Positions 42,445 through 50,627 of a DNA stretch of 64,000 nt are shown here, one piece after another (the first letter of the stretch is position 1; every line of letters begins with the position of its first letter). Made by a program: the position numbers and the translations under genes. The DNA is taken from contig CAILNX010000054.1 in assembly GCA_903835685.1 (NCBI GenBank), positions 124,001 to 188,000 on the forward strand, written 5' to 3'. Origin of the DNA: an uncultured delta proteobacterium. Lineage in GTDB: Bacteria; Desulfobacterota; Desulfovibrionia; Desulfovibrionales; Desulfovibrionaceae. The notes under the pieces were generated by a model. It did not search any database, was not told where the DNA came from, and saw only the letters and a program-made list of their open reading frames with translations.

Positions 42445-44091
42445 ATGGAACGGACGGCAGTGAGAGAAATAACCCTGGGTCGGCTTCTGGACGAGACCAT
42501 CGAGAAATTCCCGGACAACGACTGCCTGGTCTATGTGGACCGGGATTTCCGGCTTACCTACCGGCAGTTCGGGGATTTGGTGGACAAGGTGGCCAAGGGG
42601 CTCATGGGGCTGGGACTTGGGCGCGGGGACAAGCTGGCCGTGTGGGCCACCAACGTGCCCTACTGGGTGGTCCTGCAGTTCGCCACGGCCAAGGCCGGGG
42701 TGATCCTGCTCACGGTCAACACCCACTACCGCACCCACGAGCTGGAATACCTGCTCAAGCAGTCCGAGACAGAGAACCTCATGCTCATCGAGTCCTTTCG
42801 GGACAACGACTACATGGGCATGGTCTACGAGCTGGTCCCGGAATTGCGCGCCCAGGAGCGGGGGTACTTGCACAGCGAAAAGTTTCCCTTTCTCAAGCGG
42901 GTGTTCTTCATGGGCCAGGAAAAGCACCGGGGCATGTACTCCATCCCGGAGGTCATCGCCATGGGGGCCATGGTCTCCGACGAGGAGTACGAGGCCCGCC
43001 AGGCCGAACTGGACCCCCACGACGTGGTGAACATGCAGTACACCTCGGGCACCACGGGATTCCCCAAGGGGGTCATGCTCACCCACTCCAACGTGGGCAA
43101 CAACGGGTACTGGATCGGCCAGAACCAGGCCTTCACCCACAAGGACCGGGTCTGCCTGCCCGTGCCCCTGTTCCACTGTTTCGGCTGCGTCCTGGGCGTG
43201 CTGGCGGCCATCAACCACGGGGCCACCCTGGTCATCCTGGAGCAGTTCGATCCCTTGCAGGCCATGGCTGCCGTGGACCAGGAGAAGTGCACGGCCCTCT
43301 ACGGGGTGCCCACCATGTACATCTCCATCCTTGAACACAAGATGTTCTCCAAATTCGACTACAGCTCCCTGCGCACCGGGATCATGGCCGGGTCACCCTG
43401 CCCGGTGCCGGTCATGCGCCAGGTCATCGAACAGATGAACATGCGCGAGATCACCATCTGCTACGGGCTCACCGAGGGCTCCCCGGTCATGACCCAGACC
43501 TCGGTGGACGAGGACATCCGTCACCGCACGGAAACCGTGGGTCCGGCCATGCCCGGGATCGAGGTGCGGGTGGTGGACCCGGAGACCAACCAGGAGGTCC
43601 CGCGCGGGACCCAGGGCGAGGTGGTCTGCCGGGGCTACAACGTCATGAAGGGCTACTACAAGAACCCCGAGGCCACGGCCAAGGCCATCGATTCCGAGGG
43701 CTGGCTGCATTCCGGGGACCTGGGGGTCATGGACCAGGACGGCTACCTGGCCATCACCGGGCGGCTCAAGGACATGATCATTCGGGGCGGGGAGAACGTC
43801 TATCCCCGGGAGATCGAGGAATTCCTCTACAGCATGCCCGGGGTCTCCGACGTCCAGGTGGCCGGGGTGCCCAGCCGCAAGATGGGCGAGGAAGTGGGGG
43901 CCTTCATCAAACTCAAGCCCGGGGCCTCCCTGGAGCCCGAGGACATCGCGGACTACTGCCGGGGCAAGATCTCCCGGTACAAGGTCCCCAAGTACGTGAC
44001 ATTTGTGGAAGAATATCCCATGACCGCCAGCGGCAAGATCCAGAAATTCAAGCTGCGGGAGATGGCCCAGGAGTTGTTCCCCGAGGCCTGA
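42445..44091 (+). CDS. AMP-forming acyl-CoA ligase (FadD-like)
   Basis: Activates a carboxylic acid to its CoA thioester via an acyl-adenylate. About 548 residues: YTSGTTGFPKGVMLTH is the P-loop motif, CYGLTEGSP the adenylate motif, GRLKDMIIRGGENVYP the hinge, and TASGKIQKFK carries the catalytic lysine. ATG 42445 is preferred because AGGAG ends 8 bases before it; ATG 42427, which directly follows the upstream stop, and 42439 are less well placed. It lies within the HTH-cupin/ligase operon. The FadD-like sequence suggests a medium- or long-chain acid, but this is not provable. Confidence 0.88.
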   Translation: MERTAVREITLGRLLDETIEKFPDNDCLVYVDRDFRLTYRQFGDLVDKVAKGLMGLGLGRGDKLAVWATNVPYWVVLQFATAKAGVILLTVNTHYRTHELEYLLKQSETENLMLIESFRDNDYMGMVYELVPELRAQERGYLHSEKFPFLKRVFFMGQEKHRGMYSIPEVIAMGAMVSDEEYEARQAELDPHDVVNMQYTSGTTGFPKGVMLTHSNVGNNGYWIGQNQAFTHKDRVCLPVPLFHCFGCVLGVLAAINHGATLVILEQFDPLQAMAAVDQEKCTALYGVPTMYISILEHKMFSKFDYSSLRTGIMAGSPCPVPVMRQVIEQMNMREITICYGLTEGSPVMTQTSVDEDIRHRTETVGPAMPGIEVRVVDPETNQEVPRGTQGEVVCRGYNVMKGYYKNPEATAKAIDSEGWLHSGDLGVMDQDGYLAITGRLKDMIIRGGENVYPREIEEFLYSMPGVSDVQVAGVPSRKMGEEVGAFIKLKPGASLEPEDIADYCRGKISRYKVPKYVTFVEEYPMTASGKIQKFKLREMAQELFPEA

Positions 44092-44128
44092 TCGTTCGGG
44101 GCGCGGGTAAACCAGCAAGGAGAGTGGC

Positions 44129-44680
44129 ATGCAAGAGGCTTACAAGGAGATCGCCCCCCGCCTGATCGGGCTGCGCGACGCGCTCAATTTGAGCGTGGAG
44201 GACCTGGCCCGCATGGTCGGCGTGGAGCCGTCCGAGGTGGAGCGCTACGAATCCGGGTCCCAGGAGATTCCCGTGGGCTACCTGATGAAGGTGGCCCAGG
44301 CCTGCGACACGGACCTGACCGTGCTCATTTCCGGGGCCGAGTCCCACCTGAAGACCTATTCCGTGGTCAAGAAGGGCCACGGGCTCTCGGTGGAGCGCCG
44401 CAAGGACTACGACTACCGCCACCTGGCCTTCAAGTTCACCGGCCGCAAGATGGAGCCCTTCCTGATCACGGTGCCTCCCAAGGAGGAGTCCCAGCTCAGC
44501 TTCAACTCCCACCCGGGCCAGGAATTCATCCACGTGCTGGAGGGGCGGTTGGAAATCCGCATCGGGGACAAGATCGAAATCCTGACCTCGGGCGACTCCC
44601 TGTACTTCGCGTCCCGCACCCCCCACTCCCTGCGCGGCCTGGACGGGGCCAGCGCGGTGTTCCTGGACGTCATCATCTAG
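44129..44680 (+). CDS. XRE-family regulator with cupin sensor domain (second copy)
   Basis: 183 residues with the same layout as the protein at 41857-42426: HTH (IGLRDALNLSVEDLARMVGV, VERYESG) and cupin (HPGQEFIHVLEGRLEIRIGD, GDSLYFASRTPH). The two are clearly related but not near-identical, so the duplication is old. AAGGAG precedes the ATG. It is paired with the acyl-CoA ligase that follows 32 bases later. Confidence 0.88.
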   Translation: MQEAYKEIAPRLIGLRDALNLSVEDLARMVGVEPSEVERYESGSQEIPVGYLMKVAQACDTDLTVLISGAESHLKTYSVVKKGHGLSVERRKDYDYRHLAFKFTGRKMEPFLITVPPKEESQLSFNSHPGQEFIHVLEGRLEIRIGDKIEILTSGDSLYFASRTPHSLRGLDGASAVFLDVII

Positions 44681-44712
44681 CCCGTGCGCCGCACTTCATG
44701 AGGGGGAAGGAC

Positions 44713-46374
44713 ATGGAAAGATTACGGCCCAAAAGCTACGAGGAATTCATCCAGCAATTCCGTATGGATATTCCGGAAAACTACAATTTCGCCTTTGACC
44801 TGGTGGACAAGACGGCTCAGGATGACCCTACCCGCCCGGCCATGGTCCATGTGGGTCCCGAGGGTGAGCGCCGGGAATTCGACTTCGCCTTTTTCCGTTC
44901 GGCCTCCAGCCGCCTGGCCAACGCCTTGGCGGGTCAGGGCATCGGCAAGGGCGACCGGATCATGCTCATCCTCTACCGCCGGGTGGAGTACTGGGTGGCC
45001 ATGCTGGCCCTGCACAAGATCGGGGCCATCCCCATCCCCTCCCCCTCGCTGCTTACGGTGCACGACATCGAGTACCGGGTGAATTTCGCCAAGATGAAGG
45101 CGGCCATCGTGGAGGACTCCATCACGGATCGGATCGAGGAGGCCCGGGCCACATGCCCCACCCTGACCACCTTCGTGCAGGTGGGGGACAAACCCCTGCC
45201 CGGCGGCTGGCTGAACTATGCGGCCATCTGCCAGGCGGCCTCGGACGATCTCCCCCGGCCCTCCAAGCGGGAAGCCCCGGGCGGCCGGGACCCCATGGTC
45301 ATCTTCTTCTCCTCCGGGACCACGGGCAACCCCAAGATGGTCCTGCACAACTACACCTATCCCCTGTCCCACTACACCACGGCCGCCTACTGGCACGACA
45401 TCAAGCCCGGGGACCTGCACCTGACCCTGTCCGACACGGGCTGGGCCAAGTCCGTGTGGGGCAAGTTCTACGGCCAGTGGATGGCCGAGGGGGTGATCTT
45501 TGTCTGGGATTTCCGGGGCAAGTTCGACCCCAAGGAGCTTTTGGGCATCCTGGCCAAGCACCAGGTGACCACCTTCTGCGCCCCGCCCACGGTCTACCGC
45601 TTCCTGGTGCGCGAGGACCTTTCGCCCTATGATCTCTCCAAGCTGCGCCACTGCACCACGGCCGGGGAACTCCTGAACGACTCGGTGTTCCTGGACTGGC
45701 AAAAATCCACGGGCCTAGCCATCCACGAAGGTTACGGCCAGACCGAGACCACCTTGCAGTTGGCCACCTATCCCTGGATGACCCCCAAGCCGGGATCCGT
45801 CGGCAAGCCTTCCCCGGGCTGGGACCTGGTCCTTTTGGACCCGGAGTGCAATCCGGTGTCCCCGGGCGAGGAGGGAGAAATCTGCATCCGGCTGAAAGAC
45901 GACGGGGTGCTGGGGCTTTTCGACGGCTATCTGGACGAGCCGGATCGCACGGCCAAGGTGGTGGTGGACGGGTACTACCACACCGGGGACAAGGCCTGGA
46001 TCGACGAGGACGGCTACTACTGGTTTCTGGGCCGCACCGACGACCTGATCAAGAGTTCGGGCTACCGCATCGGACCTTTTGAGGTGGAGAGCGCCCTGGT
46101 GGCCCACGAGGCGGTCATTGAGGCTGCGGTCACCGGCATCCCGGACCCGGTGCGGGGCATGGCGGTCAAGGCCACGGTGGTCCTGGCCCCGGGCTACGAG
46201 GGGTCCGAAGCCATGACCAAGGACCTCCAGAACCACGTGAAGAAGGTCACGGCCCCGTACAAGTATCCCCGGATCATCGAATACGTGGCCGAACTGCCCA
46301 AGACCATCAGCGGCAAGATCAAGCGCGGCGAGATTCGGGAGCGGGATTTGGAGAAGATGAAGGCCGGGAAATAG
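44713..46374 (+). CDS. AMP-forming acyl-CoA synthetase (acetyl/medium-chain type)
   Basis: 553 residues with the adenylate-forming motifs FFSSGTTGNPKMVLHN, HEGYGQTETT, GRTDDLIKSSGYRIGPFEVES and the catalytic lysine in TISGKIKRGE. It is more like the acetyl-CoA synthetase/medium-chain group than the FadD-like ligase upstream (DTGWAKSVWGKFYGQW is characteristic). Start chosen at 44713, after GGGGGAAGG; an in-frame ATG at 44698 is the alternative. It ends the operon before a strong terminator. Substrate unknown. Confidence 0.88.
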   Translation: MERLRPKSYEEFIQQFRMDIPENYNFAFDLVDKTAQDDPTRPAMVHVGPEGERREFDFAFFRSASSRLANALAGQGIGKGDRIMLILYRRVEYWVAMLALHKIGAIPIPSPSLLTVHDIEYRVNFAKMKAAIVEDSITDRIEEARATCPTLTTFVQVGDKPLPGGWLNYAAICQAASDDLPRPSKREAPGGRDPMVIFFSSGTTGNPKMVLHNYTYPLSHYTTAAYWHDIKPGDLHLTLSDTGWAKSVWGKFYGQWMAEGVIFVWDFRGKFDPKELLGILAKHQVTTFCAPPTVYRFLVREDLSPYDLSKLRHCTTAGELLNDSVFLDWQKSTGLAIHEGYGQTETTLQLATYPWMTPKPGSVGKPSPGWDLVLLDPECNPVSPGEEGEICIRLKDDGVLGLFDGYLDEPDRTAKVVVDGYYHTGDKAWIDEDGYYWFLGRTDDLIKSSGYRIGPFEVESALVAHEAVIEAAVTGIPDPVRGMAVKATVVLAPGYEGSEAMTKDLQNHVKKVTAPYKYPRIIEYVAELPKTISGKIKRGEIRERDLEKMKAGK

Positions 46375-46423
46375 CCGGTTTTTGCACCCGTCCCAACCGG
46401 GCGGGACCATGGGGTCACGACAG

Positions 46424-46455
46424 GGAGCGCGCTGGAAATAGCGCGCTCCTTTTTT
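46424..46455 (+). terminator. Rho-independent terminator of the HTH-cupin/ligase operon
   Basis: GGAGCGCGCT (46424-46433) pairs perfectly with AGCGCGCTCC (46440-46449) over a 6-base loop, followed by six T. The T-run reaches the stop codon of the convergent HD-GYP gene. Confidence 0.93.
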
Positions 46456-47233
46456 ACGGGCCGGTCAGGTCGAACTCCGGCCCGTTTTCGGAAATCTCCT
46501 GGATGAAGGCCTCCACCAACGCCTGGTCCAACTGGGTCCCGGCGATCTTGCGCAGGATGGCCAGGGCCTGGTCCACGGTCTTGCCCTGGCGGTAGGGCCG
46601 GGTGGTGGTCATGGCGTCAAAGCAGTCAGCCACGCTGATGATGCTCGCGCCAAAAGGAATCTGGTCGGCTTTGAGCCCGTAGGGATAGCCGCTCCCGTCG
46701 GGCCGCTCGTGGTGGGCGCTGACGTATTCCAGGGCCGAGCCCAGAAAGTCCAGTTCTTTCAGGATGTCGAATCCGCTGATGGGGTGCTGGCGGATCTCGC
46801 GCAAGAGGTCCTCGGACAGGGCGGCGTTCTCGTCGGTGAAGACTCGGTCGCTGCACCCGATTTTGCCGATGTCGTGCAGGATGCCTGCTATCCTGATGGT
46901 CCGCACCTCGTCCTCATCCAGGCCCAGGCGTTTGGCCAGGCGCTCGGCATAGGCCCCCACCCGGGTTCCGTGGCCCTCGGTGTAGACGTCCCGCGCGCCC
47001 AGGGCGTTGGCCGTGGCGGTCACGGTTTTGAGCACGTTCTCGCGCAGGCGTTCGTTCAACTGCTCCAGATAGAATTCCCGGGCCTCGATCTTGACCATCA
47101 TCAGGCCCACGGCCTCGGCCAGGTCCCGGATTTCATCCGGGAACTCGTCCCGGGTCAGCTCCATGATCTCGCCTGAGTATTCCCCCTGGGCAATGTTCTT
47201 GATGATGGCCAGGAGCCGGTTTTTTCCCTTCAT
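46454..47233 (-). CDS. HD-GYP domain protein (probable cyclic-di-GMP phosphodiesterase)
   Basis: 259 residues: a HAMP-like helical N terminus without a membrane segment (IAQGEYSGEIMELTRDEFPDEI) and an HD-GYP domain from about residue 70. HGTRVGAYAERLAKRLGL, ILHDIGKIG, HHERPDGSGYPYGL and SVADCFDAMTTTRPYR are the metal and signature motifs, all intact, so phosphodiesterase activity is plausible. It follows folD by seven bases and is the last gene of its operon. A HAMP-like part on a soluble protein may sense another partner or be a remnant of a larger receptor. Confidence 0.9.
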   Translation of the reverse strand: MKGKNRLLAIIKNIAQGEYSGEIMELTRDEFPDEIRDLAEAVGLMMVKIEAREFYLEQLNERLRENVLKTVTATANALGARDVYTEGHGTRVGAYAERLAKRLGLDEDEVRTIRIAGILHDIGKIGCSDRVFTDENAALSEDLLREIRQHPISGFDILKELDFLGSALEYVSAHHERPDGSGYPYGLKADQIPFGASIISVADCFDAMTTTRPYRQGKTVDQALAILRKIAGTQLDQALVEAFIQEISENGPEFDLTGP

Positions 47234-47240
47234 GACCCGC

Positions 47241-48116
47241 TTACGCCTTTCGGCCGTTTAGGCCCGTGTGCAGCCGGAAGGCCTGCACGGTGTTGACCAG
47301 GAGTTGGGCGATGGTCATGGGGCCGATGCCGCCCGGAACCGGGGTCAGGGCCGAGACGTGGTCCTTGATCCCCTCGAAATCGCAGTCGCCCACCAGGCCC
47401 AGGAGCGTCCGGTTGATGCCCACGTCCACCACCACGGCCCCTTCCTTGACCATGTCCCGGGTCACGAACTTGGGCTTGCCAATGGCCGCGAACAGGAAAT
47501 CCGCCTGGCGGCAGGCCTCGGCCAGGTCCTGGGTCCGGGAGTGGCAGAGGGTGACCGTGGCGTCGCCCTGGGGGCCGGGCTGGGCCAGCATGAGGGCCAG
47601 GGGCTTGCCCACGATGTTGCTGCGGCCGAGCACCACGGCCTTTTTTCCGGACGGGGAGAGGCCGTAGCGGGCCAAAAGGGTCATGACCCCGGCCGGGGTG
47701 CAGGGCCTAAATCCCGGCAGGCCCAGGGTGAGGCGGCCCATATTCACCGGGTGGAACCCGTCCACGTCCTTGTCCGGGGAGAGGAGCTCCAGGCAGCGGC
47801 GGCTGTCCAGGTGCCGGGGAATGGGGAGTTGGAGCAGGATGCCGTCCACGGCCGGGTCGGCGTTTAAGTCCCGGATGATGCCCTCCAGATGCTCCTGGGT
47901 GGTCTCGGCCGGAAGGCGGAACTCCTGGGAGACTATCCCTGCGTCCTTGCAGGCCAGACCCTTGTTGCGCACATAGACCTGGGAGGCCGGGTCCTCGCCG
48001 ACCAGGATCACGGTCAGCCCGGGCGCGCGGCCCTGGGCTGCGGCCAGTGCGGCCACCTCGGTCTTGAGTTCGGCCCGTATGGCCAGGGCCGTGGCCTTTC
48101 CATCCAGAAGAATCAT
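47241..48116 (-). CDS. folD: Methylenetetrahydrofolate dehydrogenase/cyclohydrolase
   Basis: FolD interconverts methylene-, methenyl- and formyl-tetrahydrofolate. The 291-residue protein has the family signatures: VGEDPASQVYVRNKGLACKDAGI with the catalytic lysine, GILLQLPIPRHLD, PCTPAGVMTLL, VVLGRSNIVGKPLALML (NADP site) and PVPGGIGPMTIAQLL. One-carbon folate chemistry is central to sulfate reducers and acetogens. Its start overlaps the NlpC/P60 stop by four bases. Confidence 0.95.
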   Translation of the reverse strand: MILLDGKATALAIRAELKTEVAALAAAQGRAPGLTVILVGEDPASQVYVRNKGLACKDAGIVSQEFRLPAETTQEHLEGIIRDLNADPAVDGILLQLPIPRHLDSRRCLELLSPDKDVDGFHPVNMGRLTLGLPGFRPCTPAGVMTLLARYGLSPSGKKAVVLGRSNIVGKPLALMLAQPGPQGDATVTLCHSRTQDLAEACRQADFLFAAIGKPKFVTRDMVKEGAVVVDVGINRTLLGLVGDCDFEGIKDHVSALTPVPGGIGPMTIAQLLVNTVQAFRLHTGLNGRKA

Positions 48117-49585
48117 TGGGGAGCCTCCGTGTCATCGATGCTATCCGCGCTGCTGACCGGACGGGCCAGCAGGGTCATGCCCCGTACCCGGTTCAGCAGG
48201 GTGCTCTTGGGGTCCACGTTGGGCAGTTCCAGGCCGGGCTCCAGGGTGGTGATGACCATGCGCCCGATGATCTTGCGGCCCTCGCGCTGGTCCTTGTCCC
48301 GGGTGCGCACCCCCCAGATGGTGTGCAGCATCACGGCCCGGCCGTTCTTCTGCCCGATGTAAAGCAGGATATGGCCGGGCAGGGGGATGAGGGTGGCGAA
48401 GGGCAGGCCGTTTTGCAGGATGGTCCGCTCCTTGTCCTGGGCGCTCATCTGGTCCAGGGGGACATACGTCCCGGCCTTGGCCTGGGACCCGGAATTGCGC
48501 GGGAGCCAGAGGCCCAGGGGGGCGAAAAGGTCCTTTTGCATGGACGAGCAGTCCCGGTCGCCGAAGAGTCCGCCCCAGCCGTAATCGGCCTGGCCGGGCT
48601 CGGCCATCATGCGCTGGGCCAGCAGGGCCAGGTTGCGGGCCGTGGGGGCCAGGGGCAGGGCCATGGCCTGGGTCTGGGGCAGGGTGGCGCGCTTGAGCAG
48701 GGCGTTGCCGCTCTCGTCCGCAGCCGGGACCAGGATTTCCACCCCGCGTTCACTGCTGGATTCCAGGGGGTGTACAGCGCCGATCCCGGAACGGAAGCGG
48801 AAGACCCCGGCCTGGTCCGTGACCGGCACGTCCTCGGCCACCACCGCGGCCAGGGGCGCGGAGCGATAGGCAGCCTCGAACCGGGCGTCCACAAAGGCCA
48901 GGTCCTGGGCGCGTACCCAGCCCAGGGCATGGGGGGATTCGCACAGATACCAGGCCCGGTCCCGGGTGGCCTGGGTCACGTAGCAAGGGGTCCCGGCCCA
49001 CAGGGCGGAATTTTGCAGATAGTCGAAGGGAAAGCCCTCTCCGGCCTTGGCGAAATCATAGAAGACCGGGCGATCCGTGGGCATCTGGCGCAGGTCCGTG
49101 CGGCGCAGGGTCACGGCCTTGAGGCCCAAGGAGGGATAGGTGTCCAGACCGGCCTCGGATTCCAGGCGGGCTGCCCAGGCCGGGGACCGGGCCAGGGTGT
49201 TTTCCCCGAAAATGGGCCTCTGGGCATAGGCCCGGAAGGGGCGCTGGACTTCGGCCAGGCCATAGCTCGGACGGGTCCGGCTCCAGGGCGCGTAGTGCCG
49301 CTCCAGGAAACGGCTCAAGGCCTGGGCCGATTGGGCCTGGTCCATGAAGGGCCGCTCCGCCGTGCGTGCGTCCAGATAGGCGGCCGGGTCCTGGGACAGG
49401 TCCAACAGGTCGCGCACCTCCTGGACGGGCGAAGGAACAGGGATGGCCGGGGCCTTGGCGCAGGCCGAGAGCCAGAGGGCCAGGGCCAGGTGCAGGACCA
49501 GCCCAAGGGCCGGTCGGAGTGTCGGTCCCGGGCTCGGCCGTGGAGTCTGGGCGGCCCGGATGGGTTGATACGGATCGCGGTTCAT
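48113..49585 (-). CDS. NlpC/P60-type cell-wall hydrolase lipoprotein with SH3 domains
   Basis: 490 residues with a lipoprotein signal (hydrophobic stretch ending LWLSAC), two bacterial SH3-like domains in the middle (about 150-330) and a C-terminal papain-like domain: DYGWGGLFGDRDCSS holds the catalytic cysteine and LPGHILLYIGQ...VMLHTIWG the catalytic histidine. Such enzymes cut peptide bonds in the cell wall stem. ATG 49585 is chosen because it opens the signal; the longer frame to 49831 lies inside the upstream gene. Overlaps: four bases with the decarboxylase gene, four with folD. Confidence 0.85.
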   Translation of the reverse strand: MNRDPYQPIRAAQTPRPSPGPTLRPALGLVLHLALALWLSACAKAPAIPVPSPVQEVRDLLDLSQDPAAYLDARTAERPFMDQAQSAQALSRFLERHYAPWSRTRPSYGLAEVQRPFRAYAQRPIFGENTLARSPAWAARLESEAGLDTYPSLGLKAVTLRRTDLRQMPTDRPVFYDFAKAGEGFPFDYLQNSALWAGTPCYVTQATRDRAWYLCESPHALGWVRAQDLAFVDARFEAAYRSAPLAAVVAEDVPVTDQAGVFRFRSGIGAVHPLESSSERGVEILVPAADESGNALLKRATLPQTQAMALPLAPTARNLALLAQRMMAEPGQADYGWGGLFGDRDCSSMQKDLFAPLGLWLPRNSGSQAKAGTYVPLDQMSAQDKERTILQNGLPFATLIPLPGHILLYIGQKNGRAVMLHTIWGVRTRDKDQREGRKIIGRMVITTLEPGLELPNVDPKSTLLNRVRGMTLLARPVSSADSIDDTEAPQ

Positions 49586-50415
49586 TGGGACTTTTCCTCG
49601 GGCCGGTCGCCTTCCACGGCGCGGGTTTCCTGGCTCATGTCCCGGTTCAGGTCCAGACCCAGGAAATCGCCCTCGGCAGGCAGGACCATGGAAAATTCCC
49701 GGATGGCGGCCACGCTGGCGCTCAAGTCCTCCAGGGCCAGGTCCAGGACATGGCCCCCGGCCCGGCGGTCGGCCGTGAGAAAATGCCAATGATAGCCCGG
49801 GACGTTCAGGCCCCCGGCATAGGCCGGGCATTTGAGCCCCACCAGGGTGCCCTGCACGTCCTTGAACTCGAACACGGCCTGGGATTTCACCACCTCGGCC
49901 AGGGGAGGATAGGGCTTTTCCTGGCGGGGGACGCTGCGGGCCTTGAGAAAGGAGAACCGGCCGTCCACGCGCAGGGCGTAGAACAGGTTGGGGGAGGGCA
50001 GGGCTTGGTCCAGCCGCTGCTCCAGGTCCGCCAGGCTGGCCGCCCGGCCCAGCGCTGTCTGGCTGCCGGGATGGAAAAAGGTCACGCAGGCAAAGGGGGT
50101 CCGGGCCGTGTCCGGCATGACCCTCACCGCGCCGCTCACCGGGACCTGATAGACCACCCCGTCCAGGACCACCATCTCCCCGTCCAGGGCCTCGAAGGTG
50201 CCCAGGCCGAAGTCTCCGTGCTGTTTCAGTTCCGCCAGGCTGACCTGGCCGTCGTATCCCCCGGACAACAGGGCGCTTAAGGTGGAGACCTGGAAGAGGC
50301 CCTGGGCCTGGGCCGGAGACTGGCCCAGAGCCAAGAGACCCAGGACGAGGAGACCCAGGAGGAAAGGGCGCAGGGCCGGGCAGGCCGAGAGGCGGGGCAA
50401 GGACAAGGTTCTCAC
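49582..50415 (-). CDS. Exported alpha-acetolactate decarboxylase
   Basis: This enzyme converts acetolactate to acetoin. The 277-residue precursor has a Sec signal (RTLSLPRLSACPALRP then a leucine-rich core, cleaved after AQA near residue 37). Family motifs are intact: GTFEALDGEMVVLDG, FARGGH-like GLKCPAYAGG, and GYHWHFLTADRRAGGHVLD, which supplies the three zinc histidines. A GTG start at 50415 follows GGAGAA at six bases; the frame's ATG at 50469 adds 18 residues ahead of the signal. Export is unusual for this cytoplasmic-type pathway step, though known in some Gram-positive bacteria. No acetolactate synthase is in the window. Confidence 0.87.
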   Translation of the reverse strand: MRTLSLPRLSACPALRPFLLGLLVLGLLALGQSPAQAQGLFQVSTLSALLSGGYDGQVSLAELKQHGDFGLGTFEALDGEMVVLDGVVYQVPVSGAVRVMPDTARTPFACVTFFHPGSQTALGRAASLADLEQRLDQALPSPNLFYALRVDGRFSFLKARSVPRQEKPYPPLAEVVKSQAVFEFKDVQGTLVGLKCPAYAGGLNVPGYHWHFLTADRRAGGHVLDLALEDLSASVAAIREFSMVLPAEGDFLGLDLNRDMSQETRAVEGDRPEEKSQ

Positions 50416-50517
50416 ACGTTCTCCAGAAAAAAGCGGTCCATGAAGGGGCCGGAAAGCAGGTGGACCCATGGGCCGTCCGGGTTTTGGCGGCTTTGGTCCC
50501 TCCTGTCGAGGCCCTGG

Positions 50518-50546
50518 GATATGACCCGCTCCGGGGAGCAGGTCAA
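50518..50546 (-). promoter_or_regulatory. Promoter with overlapping palindrome upstream of the decarboxylase operon
   Basis: On the minus strand TTGACC (50541-50546) and CATATC (50518-50523) are separated by 17 bases. A near-perfect 22-bp palindrome (50523-50544; arms GACCTGCTCC and GGAGCGGGTC, one mismatch) fills the spacer, as expected of a repressor operator. Transcription would start near 50511, giving a leader of about 95 bases. Confidence 0.55.
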
Positions 50547-50564
50547 GCCCCGGGGGACAATGGG

Positions 50565-50596
50565 AAAAAAGCCTGCCGAATCAATGGCCGGGCAGG
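50565..50596 (-). terminator. Rho-independent terminator after the DsbA-fold lipoprotein gene
   Basis: On the minus strand CCTGCC (50591-50596) pairs with GGCAGG (50572-50577) and is followed by C and six T. It lies about 30 bases after the lipoprotein stop and separates the STAS/RsbW operon from the decarboxylase promoter. Confidence 0.75.
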
Positions 50597-50627
50597 GTGA
50601 AGGGGACATGGATCCAGGCCTGCCGGT

